Source: Isoetes taiwanensis
Lineage: Eukaryota; Streptophyta; Lycopodiopsida; Isoetales; Isoetaceae
Reading direction: 5' to 3'
Length of the DNA: 64,000 nt
Assembly: GCA_021234155.1 (NCBI GenBank)
Contig: JAJEKV010000331.1
Coordinates: forward strand, 122,001-186,000
The notes below the pieces were generated by a model, which was given only the letters and a program-made list of their open reading frames with translations, ran no database searches and was not told the DNA's origin. The position numbers and the translations under genes are program-made. This document shows positions 10,547-19,606 of the stretch, in pieces (the stretch's first letter is position 1; each line of letters opens with the position of its first letter).

Positions 10547-10575
10547 GGATCGCTTCATACGCGGTGAAGCGATCC
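10547..10575. other. Perfect 11 bp stem hairpin
   Basis: GGATCGCTTCA and TGAAGCGATCC flank the 7-base loop TACGCGG. The right arm word GAAGCGATCC recurs at about 10618. It lies just upstream of the G-box in the gene A promoter direction and could be a dyad binding site or a relic of a small inverted-repeat element. Confidence 0.5.
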
Positions 10576-11365
10576 TTACTTTATCCTCCGTACGTCGGTG
10601 CAATGTGAAGCTGATTCGAAGCGATCCTGAAGATGGAGCCATCTACAATATAATAGTCCAAGGATCTGCACGGGAAATCATCCCAAGTCCCAACCATGCA
10701 TTAAAGGGGGCATCCGTACGTAATAGTCCAAGGATCACCATGTATTAAAGGGGGCTTCCGTACGTGGTGCCATGTGACAATGTAAAATCAATCCTGAAGA
10801 TGGACAATACAATAAGTTCCTCCAAACAAATGAAACAGCCCATTTTTGGGAAATTGCTACCTGTTGAAATCGATATGTTCTTCACGAGTTTTCCGGGATT
10901 CTTAACATTTATGGAAACTAGGTACCTCTTAAATTATGTAGAAATTTAGCTTTTTCCATAAAGTTTGTCGCTGACTGCCCGTGTTGTGATCATAAGGGTT
11001 GGATTCTATCCCCAGAATCTCCAACGGTCACGTTTCTGCCACCAAGAGAAGATGGATCACTCACTGTACCAATGGGGGTTGATTCATTTACAATAAGCAC
11101 AATACAATCGTCTAACTTATTCGGATTGTTCTTATCGATTGATAAGAATTTCTTTCTACAGTAACTTATAGTACGGTGCCATGTGAAGCTCTGGCAGCCG
11201 GAGCACTGTACAGCTCTCTTAATAAGAGTAAAAAGAAAGGATGGACCACTGTACTCATGGAGGCACAATAATACACTCGCTCATTCAGATTGTTCTTATT
11301 ATCGGATTGTCCCATGTGAGGCCATCTGCAATTCCTCCCTACGATGAAGAGGACTCGGGAATTCC

Positions 11366-11374
11366 TTTATAAAG
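11366..11374 (+). promoter_or_regulatory. TATA box of gene B
   Basis: TTTATAAAG lies about 65 bp upstream of the ATG at 11438. The aligned position upstream of the broken paralogue (41040-41047, minus) also has a TATA-like word, followed in both by TTCATGAAGTC and CATATCG before the ATG, which supports it. Confidence 0.6.
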
Positions 11375-11437
11375 AGCCTGGGCATTCATGAAGTCTCATA
11401 TCGTTTCAGCGGCCTTTTCTAGCATTGCAATTTGAAA

Positions 11438-12280
11438 ATGGCTCCTAAGTTCCTGCTGTTGACTCCAGAGCAAGCACGATGTAACAAGGAATTGTTTCAG
11501 CGTAAGCCCGCCAAGCTACCGCCCACTAAAGCCGAACCTTCATCCGCCCAGCCTTTCCTTCAGCCTCTCACTGCTGAGAATACTGCTGGTACTCTTGCCG
11601 TTAGTAATGGAACCATCAAGTCCGGCTATCCTCCTCCTCCAAATGCCACAATATTCTCCGATGAGAAATATCACGAGAATGTTATTTCTACATTTTTCAG
11701 CACAGCTATGGTGAGCGTGGGCTACGTGCCCAACTCCCCTACCACTCCTCCCGAGGAGGAAGCCAAAGGCTTCGACTCGTTTCTGAGAGAGCTTACCAAC
11801 TATGGTTCCTACTTGTCCCTTGAGAAATCTCAACGTGATTCCTATGAGCACAGCTCCATCGACTGCACGCCTCTCCTCAACGCAATTTCTGGTTTCATTG
11901 AATCTGTTGAGTCCATAATGGGTGCATCAAATGCCAAGGAGGTGGCTACGGGACTCACAAATATGATCCAATCTGCAATCGAGACCCTGGGCTCCTCATC
12001 TTCAGAAAAGGTGGCCAAGACTCTGTACAGTGTGTATCGAATCAATGGAGATGCCATCGGTAAACCTTATCCAGTGGCAACTGTATTTTGGAGCAGCGTT
12101 ATCATGGAGACGCACACTAGCGGCAAATCAACTGTGCAAAAGCAGAAGGTTGAAATGATGAGCTACAGCTATATGATCTTGAGTCCAATTGTAGTCGCCA
12201 ATGCAGATGCACTAGCAGCTGCCAGCCCGGTGCCTGTGTCCCAATTTGTTGATTCCATTAACGCCAACGTCCCTTCTTGA
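11438..12280 (+). CDS. Uncharacterised paralogue B, 280 aa
   Basis: Single-exon frame from ATG at 11438 to TGA at 12280. I chose this ATG because it aligns with the starts of the other two family members and follows the conserved leader. Landmarks match paralogue A: LLLTPEQARCNKELF, then a proline-rich stretch, YPPPPNATIFSDEKYHENV, STFFSTAMVSVGYVPN, EEEAKGF, CTPLLNAISGFIESVES, a second helical region, a strand-like segment with PVATVFWSSVIMETHT, and a C-terminal SYSYMILSPIVVANADALA block followed by VPVSQFVDSINA. No targeting signal is evident. It is much closer to the broken copy C than to A. Expression seems likely given a TATA box and a promoter shared with C. Function unknown. Confidence 0.85.
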   Translation: MAPKFLLLTPEQARCNKELFQRKPAKLPPTKAEPSSAQPFLQPLTAENTAGTLAVSNGTIKSGYPPPPNATIFSDEKYHENVISTFFSTAMVSVGYVPNSPTTPPEEEAKGFDSFLRELTNYGSYLSLEKSQRDSYEHSSIDCTPLLNAISGFIESVESIMGASNAKEVATGLTNMIQSAIETLGSSSSEKVAKTLYSVYRINGDAIGKPYPVATVFWSSVIMETHTSGKSTVQKQKVEMMSYSYMILSPIVVANADALAAASPVPVSQFVDSINANVPS

Positions 12281-12630
12281 GGACTTTTTTTGTTGGTGGG
12301 GATGTTGTTAAGAGTATGATGAGTCATTAAGAATCTAGCTTAGGTGTCCGTCCTAGTCATCAAGTTTCTAGGATTAGAGATCGCAAGTGTTTAGGGAAAT
12401 GAGTGCATCAATCCACTTTCGTATTGTATTAGAAATGATGCCCAGCAGCGTTGTTGCTGAGCAATGTTTGAATTCTATATATGTTGGAAACATGTAGATA
12501 AAAAGCCTAAGTATGTGTATAATCCAGAGATATGATATTACTTAGAAATTATGTTGTATAGAGTTGATGGACATGTGGTATCAAACTTGTGAATAATTAG
12601 CTAGCGATGGGAACAGAACAGGTTGTAGTG
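12281..12630. other. 3' flank of gene B
   Basis: Contains the presumed 3' untranslated region. No terminator or gene is recognisable. An AATGTTTGAATTCTATATATG stretch near 12463 could hold polyadenylation signals, but no canonical AATAAA is seen. Confidence 0.3.
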
Positions 12631-12890
12631 GTGCATATTAAAATAACGGTTTCCAGAGTTCAAAAATTATATATTGTAGAGCTATTACAGTTTTTTCATA
12701 AGGGGAATCTATTCTATTCATAAGGAATCCAATGACCGCATTGTTGACTCATTTGCACTATAAGCGTCAGTTACGGTGCATATTAAAATCGGCTCGAGAA
12801 ATTGAGTTCAGGGAGCCAGTTTTTTCATAAGGGAATCTATTCTATTCATAAGCGAATCCAGTAGCATTGATTGACTCACTATAAGCGACG
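12631..12890. repeat. Diverged tandem duplication, about 130 bp units
   Basis: Two copies share GTGCATATTAAAAT, GTTTTTTCATAAGG, GAATCTATTCTATTCATAAG and ACTATAAGCG. The second copy additionally carries GAAATTGAGTTCAGGGAGCCAG at 12795-12816, which is the terminal word of the Mutator-like element described at 39566-40876. Confidence 0.6.
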
Positions 12891-12964
12891 AACCCGTTAT
12901 GTTGACGCCGGGTAAAAGCGAACGAGGCGTTCAGGTGGCGCTACCCACCGGGTTCGCCCAAGCG

Positions 12965-13212
12965 AACCCGAACCAGGGTTAAGCTTAGCATACGTTTCCA
13001 TCCTGCCCTGTTTCCATGCATACCACTCCGCTGAAATATAAACATGGATCTAACGAAAAATCCCAGGTTGAGAAGAATGGCGAGCCCTGTAAATCCTGCA
13101 TGCTGCTCCGGATCTGTTTTAACGCTGATATTTCTGTTGAATCTAGCTGTGCTGTTGCAAATCCGGTGAAAAATAAGCAGATTAAAACCGCCCACTTCCC
13201 CGCTTCTGCCAT
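12965..13212 (-). pseudogene. 5' fragment of an LRR receptor-like protein (LRRNT)
   Basis: Read from an ATG at 13212 on the minus strand. A hydrophobic signal peptide of about 21 residues (core VLICLFFTGFA) is followed by an LRR N-terminal cap: EISALKQIRSSMQDLQGS, FFSTWDFSLDPC and FSGVVC. A one-base frameshift near 12993 then leads to RMLSLTL, the expected start of the first leucine-rich repeat (R-V-x-S-L-x-L in relatives). The fragment ends inside the GGGTTCGC repeats, so the rest of the repeats and any kinase or anchor are missing. The W-D-F-x-x-D-P-C and F-x-G-V-x-C cysteine pair is diagnostic for plant extracellular LRR proteins. It is captured DNA inside a transposable element and cannot make a full protein. 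Confidence 0.7.
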
Positions 13213-13560
13213 AGCGATGGTTTATGCTCTGCTTTTGCAAATGCAACCCCTTTTTGTAGAGTTTTAGCCCTGTTCAATACAGAACGAGGTTTTAATTCGA
13301 TTTTGAGGATTATGAAGCAGGAATTTGATGTAGAAATGCGCGATTCTTGGGCGCTTTCGAACACTTTAGAATTGAACAGTACACTTTTCTGCCCCTTTTT
13401 GAGTATGAATCGCCTTGATTTTTTGAATCTGTACCTAGAATACAAGACGCAGCAATTTGGTTCCCCGGTTTTTGATTTTGATCCGGAATCGACACCGTGA
13501 TGTGATTAGAAACACAGAGTCCAAATCTGCCACAGAAGAACAAAAATCATCAGAAAATCA
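13213..13560. other. Interior of captured segment, likely 5' leader
   Basis: Lies upstream of the LRRNT start on the minus strand, so it is probably the captured 5' untranslated region and promoter of the LRR gene. Several short frames on both strands are not convincing. Confidence 0.3.
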
Positions 13561-13783
13561 TGGATGAGTAACAGCGGCGATGCCACTTTTGGATCGGATC
13601 GAGGAAAAACCAAGTAGAATCATAACCCTGGTTAGGGGTTCGCTTGGGCGAACCCGGCAGCAATGCCAAGTAACCAAGACGCCCCGCCACGTCTTCAACC
13701 GGGTTCGCCTGGGCGAATTCTTGGGGTTCGCTTGGGCGAACCCAATTGGTTCGCGAACTCGGTTCCGGGAGCCAATAAAGTGC

Positions 13784-14290
13784 GCGTAAGCGATAGGGGA
13801 CTCTTACATGGGAACTTTTATGCAACTTTGGTGTCATCCTAAGTTGCTTAAAAGATGTAAATTCTAAGAGTGATTAAACTGTTATAATATGTGCATTCTA
13901 TTCTCATATCATGTTTATGATACTACTTAATAGCCACAATGGCGCCTCTGAGCCAATATCTGATGTTTTCTATCTTCCAGTTCCTAAAATTGATGATAAT
14001 TCTCCTTTTTTTGGTACTGCGACTATCTAAGGTCACAACTTCGGACGAGCCATGAAGAGTTAGATAAATTGCAGCATGGTTTTTGTTATGATGATTTTCT
14101 ATTGGTGATGTTTTGGATGAGGTTGCAGGTGTGGTAGATCCAGAAAGGGCAACAAAGGAATGTTGTTTGGATTTAAATCTATTGCATGAAGATCAGCTTA
14201 TTAGAGGAGAGCAATCTATAGGGAATATATAAGACATTATGGAACTCGATGTACAGTTTCAAATGCTTCAGCAGTCTTTTATATCTGCAA
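13784..14290. other. Spacer left of the LTR retrotransposon
   Basis: After an acceptor-like GGATGAGGTTGCAG near 14130, a short open stretch reads VVDPERATKECCLDLNLLHE and breaks at TAA near 14230. It may be an exon relic of an unknown gene. The retrotransposon at 14296 interrupts the sequence. Confidence 0.25.
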
Positions 14291-14295
14291 GGGAT

Positions 14296-14597
14296 TGTTG
14301 GAACATGGAATCTCTCATGATCATCACTAACGTCCGTTTTATCTCAAACTGTATTTGGAGAAGCCGTTGCAACTCCACCGACTGGAGATACTATACAAAG
14401 AAGCATCCGGTATCATACAGATAACCTCTTCCTCCATTCTTGCTATTCTGAGTCCTTCAATATGCAGAGAAGGGTGTGGTCACGAGCCCTATTCGGGACA
14501 TGACGATGCATGAGGCATCTTCCTTGTTTCCTATTCTGCTGATGATCTGTGTTGTTAATATTAAGATCTATCTCCTCCATTTTTTAGTTTTCCAACA
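14296..14597. repeat. Left LTR
   Basis: Begins TGTTGGAACATGG and ends TTTTCCAACA; aligns end to end with 19304-19601. Sequence shared includes GATCATCACTAACGTCCG and GACATGACGATGCATGAGGC. Confidence 0.8.
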
Positions 14598-14748
14598 GGT
14601 TATGGGCCCACAATTGCGTGTACTGTAATCGCCTAAGCCGCACTCTAGAAGCTTTGATTCACCGTCAATTTATCTCATTAGAATCGAATGGATTCTTTTG
14701 GCTTATTTCTTTATATCTCTGCCCATGCTTGCCTGAAATCGCCTAAAA

Positions 14749-14791
14749 TAAGGTGACCTAGTAAATGCACTAATGACCTGCAGTTGCACTC
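14749..14791 (+). repeat. Left arm of nested inverted repeat
   Basis: Contains AAATGCACTAATGACC followed by GCAGTTGCACTC. The reverse complement of 17671-17716 reads the same with few changes, and AAGGTGA lies outside in both. The two arms bound about 2.97 kb, suggesting a nested TIR element. Target duplications are not clear, and the CACTA word is internal to the shared sequence, so no superfamily is assigned. Confidence 0.5.
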
Positions 14792-15542
14792 ATAAAAGAA
14801 TATTCCCTAATATTCCCTAAAAATATGCTAATTTTGGCATCAAACTTTAAAAAATGCTTCATTTTCTAGGAATTTGTGGTGCCATTTTAGGGGGTCAAAA
14901 GAAGAAAATTGACATATTTTACCATAAAGTTTCCATTTTAAGGATCTATTTATTGAAATAATTTTAACAAGTTTTATTTCTTTTGCAAAACTAGACAAAA
15001 AGAAATGGAGTCTAAAAATGATATAAGAACCACCGTTTCAAAAGCTGATATGAAGGTTTTCTAAAAGGCATGATGACATTAATCTAAATACATCATTACA
15101 AAAAAGCACAAACAAGGTTCTCAAACATGTTATTTGTACAATGAAAATAACATGAGCCTATCTTGCCGCATAGCACTTTGATTAGACAAAAAATATTGAA
15201 ACTACAAAACTGTGCAAGATGTACATAAGCAGCAACCAGAACATTTAAAAAATGTGCTGCACCTGATATTACTTTTGAGGAAGTGTATGATCAACATGTT
15301 ATATAGTGGTGCTGATGCATATAAAGCCATGTCAATGATGCATCTACCTAGAGAAGTCGATTGTACTATATCTACAAGCTCCAGCAAGGCAACATTTGGA
15401 GGAGGAGATGAATCTTCTTCATGGTGTTTAAAGCTTTCTATACTTGCTTCACAATAAAAAAGAAAAAAGCTAATGACATAAGCTAAAGACACGATAAAAC
15501 CAAGTTTGGCAAAGTTTGGATGCTTTTGGAAATACATAACAT

Positions 15543-16940
15543 ATCTATGCCTATGCCAACATACGCAAAGACCAATTCCTTTTTTGGAGAAAAAAGATAG
15601 AAAAGTGACATGCCTATGATGGCATGAGTAAACACTATTTTTTGAGAGTGTTATTTCTATGACGGCATAGGCATAGGCCAATTTTTTTCTCCAGATAAAC
15701 AAGAATAAAAAAGGAACTAAAAAAATGGATCATGCCTATGACGGGCATAAGCAAAGACATTTTTAAGAAGCCTTTTTTGCCTATGATATCGTAGACATAA
15801 AGACAAATTGAAAAAACCCAAGCTTATAGCGGGCATAGGGAAGGAGCAATTTTTTGACGAAGTGCTTGGAGTGAAGCGGCGAATGACTTGGAGTGAAGCA
15901 GGGTGGCTCTTCCAAAGTTAGACAGTAAGTTAACTAAGTCTTGGTCAATAATTCAAAATTTGGACAATAAGTTAACTAAGTCTTGGACGATAACTCGATA
16001 ATCTGCAAGTGTCATGTTCTAGATATCATGTTATAAGTACAGTTTAGTTCTTGAGACAATTACTAGATCAGGTTACACAATATAAATTGTGCTTCATGTT
16101 GCATGACCACTTGAGCATATCCATTATAACTCCATGTCTGCTCTATTGGAGATGTATCTAGTTTCCTAAACCTCTTAAGCCATTTCTCATGAATGTGCTT
16201 CAAATATAATAGTCTCCACCTCATTTGTTAACAGATTAATCTATGATTCAAGGACAAAATGACTTGAACTTTATATCTGCATGTGCTCAAAAGTTAATTT
16301 GACATATATTAACTGTGTCTTGGGTAATATTTTGCCAAAATCTGCAATAAACTGCTAAAATCTTACCATGTAACTGGGTCTTCGGGATATGAAGATGCAC
16401 TTTGAACTGCCGAAATAGGCTGGAAAATCCAGCATTGTTTAAAATGGCTACAACTGAAGCCAACACATCTTTGGTTGAATCTCAGACAAAAAATATTCGA
16501 CCATGGCTCAGACCTGCAGAAAAAAACCATAGTTCTTTGGTGCCGATTTACTCCATTCAAACCATCTGGTTCTTTGGTGCAAAATCAGACAAACCTGCTA
16601 AATCACGAATATGAGAAATAGATGACGAACCTCTTTGGTGTCGATTTCCTAACCTAAACATGAACTAGAAGACTGCCGATTCAGGAATAGAATCAAGCTG
16701 CCGATTTGACGTTAAGATCAAACAGGAGACCTAATTTATATTCAAAACTTCGCAGACCTATCTTTTGATTCGATTCTTGTCTCGATGTGAAGATGAAATA
16801 GAATGCCTCGATGTGAAGATGAAATAGAAGATGCGAATCAGGAAGAAAAGCTGCCAGTTCGTTACCCTAATGCTGCAATAGAAAAAAAAAGGGTTGATGC
16901 TATGCGCTCATAGCATGCCTATGCCGGGCATAAGCACCTA
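15543..16940. repeat. Scattered CCTATGCCGGGCATA-like palindromes
   Basis: Variants of the near-palindrome CCTATGCCGGGCATAAG occur at about 15547, 15612, 15658, 15734, 15822 and 16918. Positions 16777-16830 also hold a direct duplication of CTCGATGTGAAGATGAAATA. The spread suggests remnants of a subterminal repeat of the nested element. No gene is seen in this part. Confidence 0.45.
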
Positions 16941-17670
16941 CCCACCACTATTTTTCCTACCCACCCCTTTTTTCCCACGTGCCAAATCCGAACCTGCTTA
17001 TATCCGAACCTGCCAAATTCTTTCTAACATAGTTGTGTTTATTTTTTATTATTGTTATATTTGTATGCTTATTTAATTATATGTAGGCAAATAAACTTTA
17101 AAAGCTTTTTTTTCTTATTCTTCCACAAAACATTGGTCTTTAGAAGGATCTAACTTGTGTTCATTTATTCGCCCATAGAAGAAGAAGAAGAGACAAACAC
17201 TAAGGTTGAATCTTGTACGTACATAGATAACTTCTTTTTAGAGTCTGTTTGGCTAGAATTGGGTACTTCTTGTTAGGGTGCTAACAGTTCTGAGGTATAA
17301 TCACTATTGACCAGGAATAATGATAATTCTACTGACCTTGTTGATCTAGTTTCTCTCGAAAGTCTGTGTCAAGTAGATGAGCTAAGTGGTACAAAATGAT
17401 GTTTTTCCCCTTACGGACATACTTGCAGAAAGTGAACAAGAAGATGAAGGGGACTTTGCTCGTAAAGAAGCACCCCTTGATATTAAAGGAATCAACGTCA
17501 CTTGTTATTTACTAAAAGTGACATTTTTTGTGACTATGAATATATATTTGATCATATTTTTTGGGTGTCTAGTGAAAATGTGGCATTTTTTTTTCTTGCA
17601 CAGATTTTTCAACACTTTTTGCAACCACCCCCTAAAAACAACATAAATTTGAGTTTTTGAAAAAGGAATC

Positions 17671-17716
17671 TGCAATTGCACTCTGGTCATTAGTGCATTT
17701 GATCAAATCACCTTTG
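17671..17716 (-). repeat. Right arm of nested inverted repeat
   Basis: Reverse-complement partner of 14749-14791. Further in, both arms share TTTTAGGGGGT, so the similarity extends beyond the core. Confidence 0.5.
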
Positions 17717-19303
17717 TTCTAAGTGGCATCGATTGCCGCTTCCCTTACTCTTTGACCTCTCGGTCACATTACGTCAAACAAGCTCTCCTTCCATTCCTTC
17801 ATTATGCTTAAATCGTCAAGATCGCAACCAACTTCCTCTTGATTATGCGGATTTAGATGCCATTATGTTCCATTAAGCCAAATATCAAATTCTCATCACG
17901 GATCAAACAAACCTTTGGAATGTGTCTTTGAATGTTAAGCATGGTGATTCGATTTTTTACGGGGTGTCTTGTTGTCTCATGTCAATCCCTGTCATGTTTA
18001 ACTCGTTATCTTCTTGAACCACTTCCTTGCTCCAGTTCTTTTCCATTCTCAAAAATTGTTTACAGACTGTATCTTGCTCCTATTTTTGTTTTGCTACTCA
18101 CTCCTTATTAGCATTGCTTGTGTGCAAATGTTATGCTAACTTTAGAGCCTACCACCTTGTTTACTTGTTTGCTGCTTCAGATTTCCTTTGTAAAGCTTTG
18201 TTTCTTTATCTTTTCTGCCTTTTGCTCTCAAGCTCAAATTTGCTTACATTATCATCTTACCCTGTATTTTAATCCATACGCTATTGAGAAACTATGTTGA
18301 GATCCTTTGTAGTCTGTTCACTTCTTCTGCAGATCACCATGAAGTCTATAAAGTATTTGGAAATATGGCTATTTTACGCTCATCTGTGGGATATGTAGAT
18401 GTTGTAGTATCGTCATCCTGGAAAACCTTCATGCAGCCTTAACAGAAAATGTTTATCTGGGATCATTGGCTTGTTGTGATTTAAAGCCTCAGCTGGTGTG
18501 GACGTTGTGCCAGGAATGCTATTGAGGGCATGCTGATGGCTTCTCATTTATGTTAAGACTGGACTCCATGCTATTGAATGTTCCTGCCAGTATGTGACTA
18601 GACTGGAGGACCTCTTGTTCAGATACGTTTGTGTGGAGCTTGAGGTATTCCTTGATTTGTACATCACTGTTCTACAAGTAAGCAAGGGAAGGTTGAAGGA
18701 TCATGGCACCTTATGTTTGTTTGAGTGTTCTTGTCAGGGGACAAGTCTGGAAGACCTTTCTGATTTATGTTGGGATGTTAGCGCCAGTAAGTAAGCTGAT
18801 GTGGTACTCCCTTGCCGAGTCTGGGGAACACACCTGTACTATAGATTTGCTGGTAGAGGCAATGACACTGTTTAAATTTGTGAACTTTGACATCCTTTCC
18901 CGTGGAACGGGAGTATTCCAGATATATATAGTGATGTCCTAAGCATGAAAGGGACAAAAAATGTTTGTATAATCTTGCGACATACACTTGGATGCGTGTG
19001 AGTAGGATGTCGGCATGCCGGTTTCTTGGGGTGGAGATTAGGTCCATTTGCTACATCTGGAAGACACACCATCTCTTGGACCAAGGTGATCTTATTCATC
19101 ACCTAAAATTTGTCTTCCGTATTGCTGGAGAATTGATTTTCGTTGTGGAGATCAGTCTTAACTGGGGGCTTCACACCTATGAAGAATAGGGCCTCATTAC
19201 ATTTCAGTATTCCCTTTGAATGGGGGTATTGGAACATGAGATTCCATCTGTGCTAGTTTTCAAAGGGAACCTTCATTTCATTACGACATCCCTTTGAATG
19301 GGG
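17717..19303. other. Retrotransposon interior without coding motifs
   Basis: Frames of 60-90 codons occur (for example 18594-18942) but none has a retroviral or cellular domain I recognise. Near 19212 a partial copy of the LTR junction (CCCTTTGAATGGGGGTATTGGAACATG) resembles the polypurine tract plus the first bases of the LTR, as if a short duplication arose there. Confidence 0.4.
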
Positions 19304-19601
19304 TGTTGGAATATGGAATCTGTCATGATCATCACTAACGTCCGTTTTGTCTCAAAGCGTATTTGGAGAAGACCGTTGCAACTCCACCAACTGAAGATAC
19401 TATATAAAGAAGCATCCGGTATCATACGGATAACCTCTTCCTCCATTCTTGCTATTAGAGTCCTTCAATATCGAGAGAAGGGTGTGGTCGAGCCCTATTC
19501 GGGACATGACGATGCATGAGGCATCTTCCTTGTTTCCTATTCTGTGATGATGCATGTTGTTAATATTAAGATCTATATCCTCCATTTTTAGTTTTCCAAT
19601 A
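19304..19601. repeat. Right LTR
   Basis: Begins TGTTGGAATATGG and ends TTTTCCAATA, the last CA having become TA. Immediately followed by the GGGAT target duplication. Confidence 0.8.
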
Positions 19602-19606
19602 GGGAT

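Larger units (their letters stand above)
10437..11437. promoter_or_regulatory. Shared divergent intergenic region of genes A and B
   Basis: The 1 kb between the two start codons must hold both promoters. It contains a G-box, a perfect 11 bp hairpin, a partial tandem repeat (10651-10720 and 10721-10765, both starting TAATAGTCCAAGGATC), and several copies of the word GTGCCATGTGA or close variants (about 10769, 11176, 11311). The block with GATTGTTCTTAT and CCCATGTGA near 11290-11320 is also present upstream of the broken paralogue at about 41090-41150, which points to a conserved promoter element. Confidence 0.5.
12891..13783. mobile_element. Gene-capturing element with GGGTTCGC palindromes (copy 1)
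   Basis: Near both ends the sequence is rich in GGGTTCGC/GCGAACCC in palindromic pairs separated by a few bases (for example GGTTCGCCCAAGCGAACC at 12950). The right end, GGAGCCAATAAAGTGC at 13768-13783, is identical to the right end of the element inserted in the third paralogue (40861-40876). The interior carries an LRRNT gene fragment. The left end is unclear: the terminal word GAAATTGAGTTCA occurs at about 12795, so the element may begin there. I infer a Mutator-like, Pack-type element. Confidence 0.55.
14296..19601. mobile_element. Non-autonomous LTR retrotransposon, 5.3 kb
   Basis: Two LTRs of 302 and 298 bp (14296-14597 and 19304-19601) start TGTTGGAA and end in TTTTCCAACA (left) or TTTTCCAATA (right). 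The 5 bp GGGAT lies immediately outside both ends (14291-14295 and 19602-19606), a textbook target duplication. A GAATGGGG tract just before the right LTR may be the polypurine tract, implying plus orientation. The 4.7 kb interior shows no gag, protease, integrase, RT or RNase H motif in any frame, so it must have depended on proteins from elsewhere. The LTRs differ at many sites, so the insertion is old. An inverted-repeat segment is nested inside. Confidence 0.8.

Noticed and set aside
9645-12280. Idea that the paralogues A and B are Cyt-type pore-forming cytolysins, based on length and a strand-rich C-terminal third
   Set aside because: No diagnostic motif could be verified by eye and the similarity is only of general layout; left as unknown. 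Structure prediction would decide.
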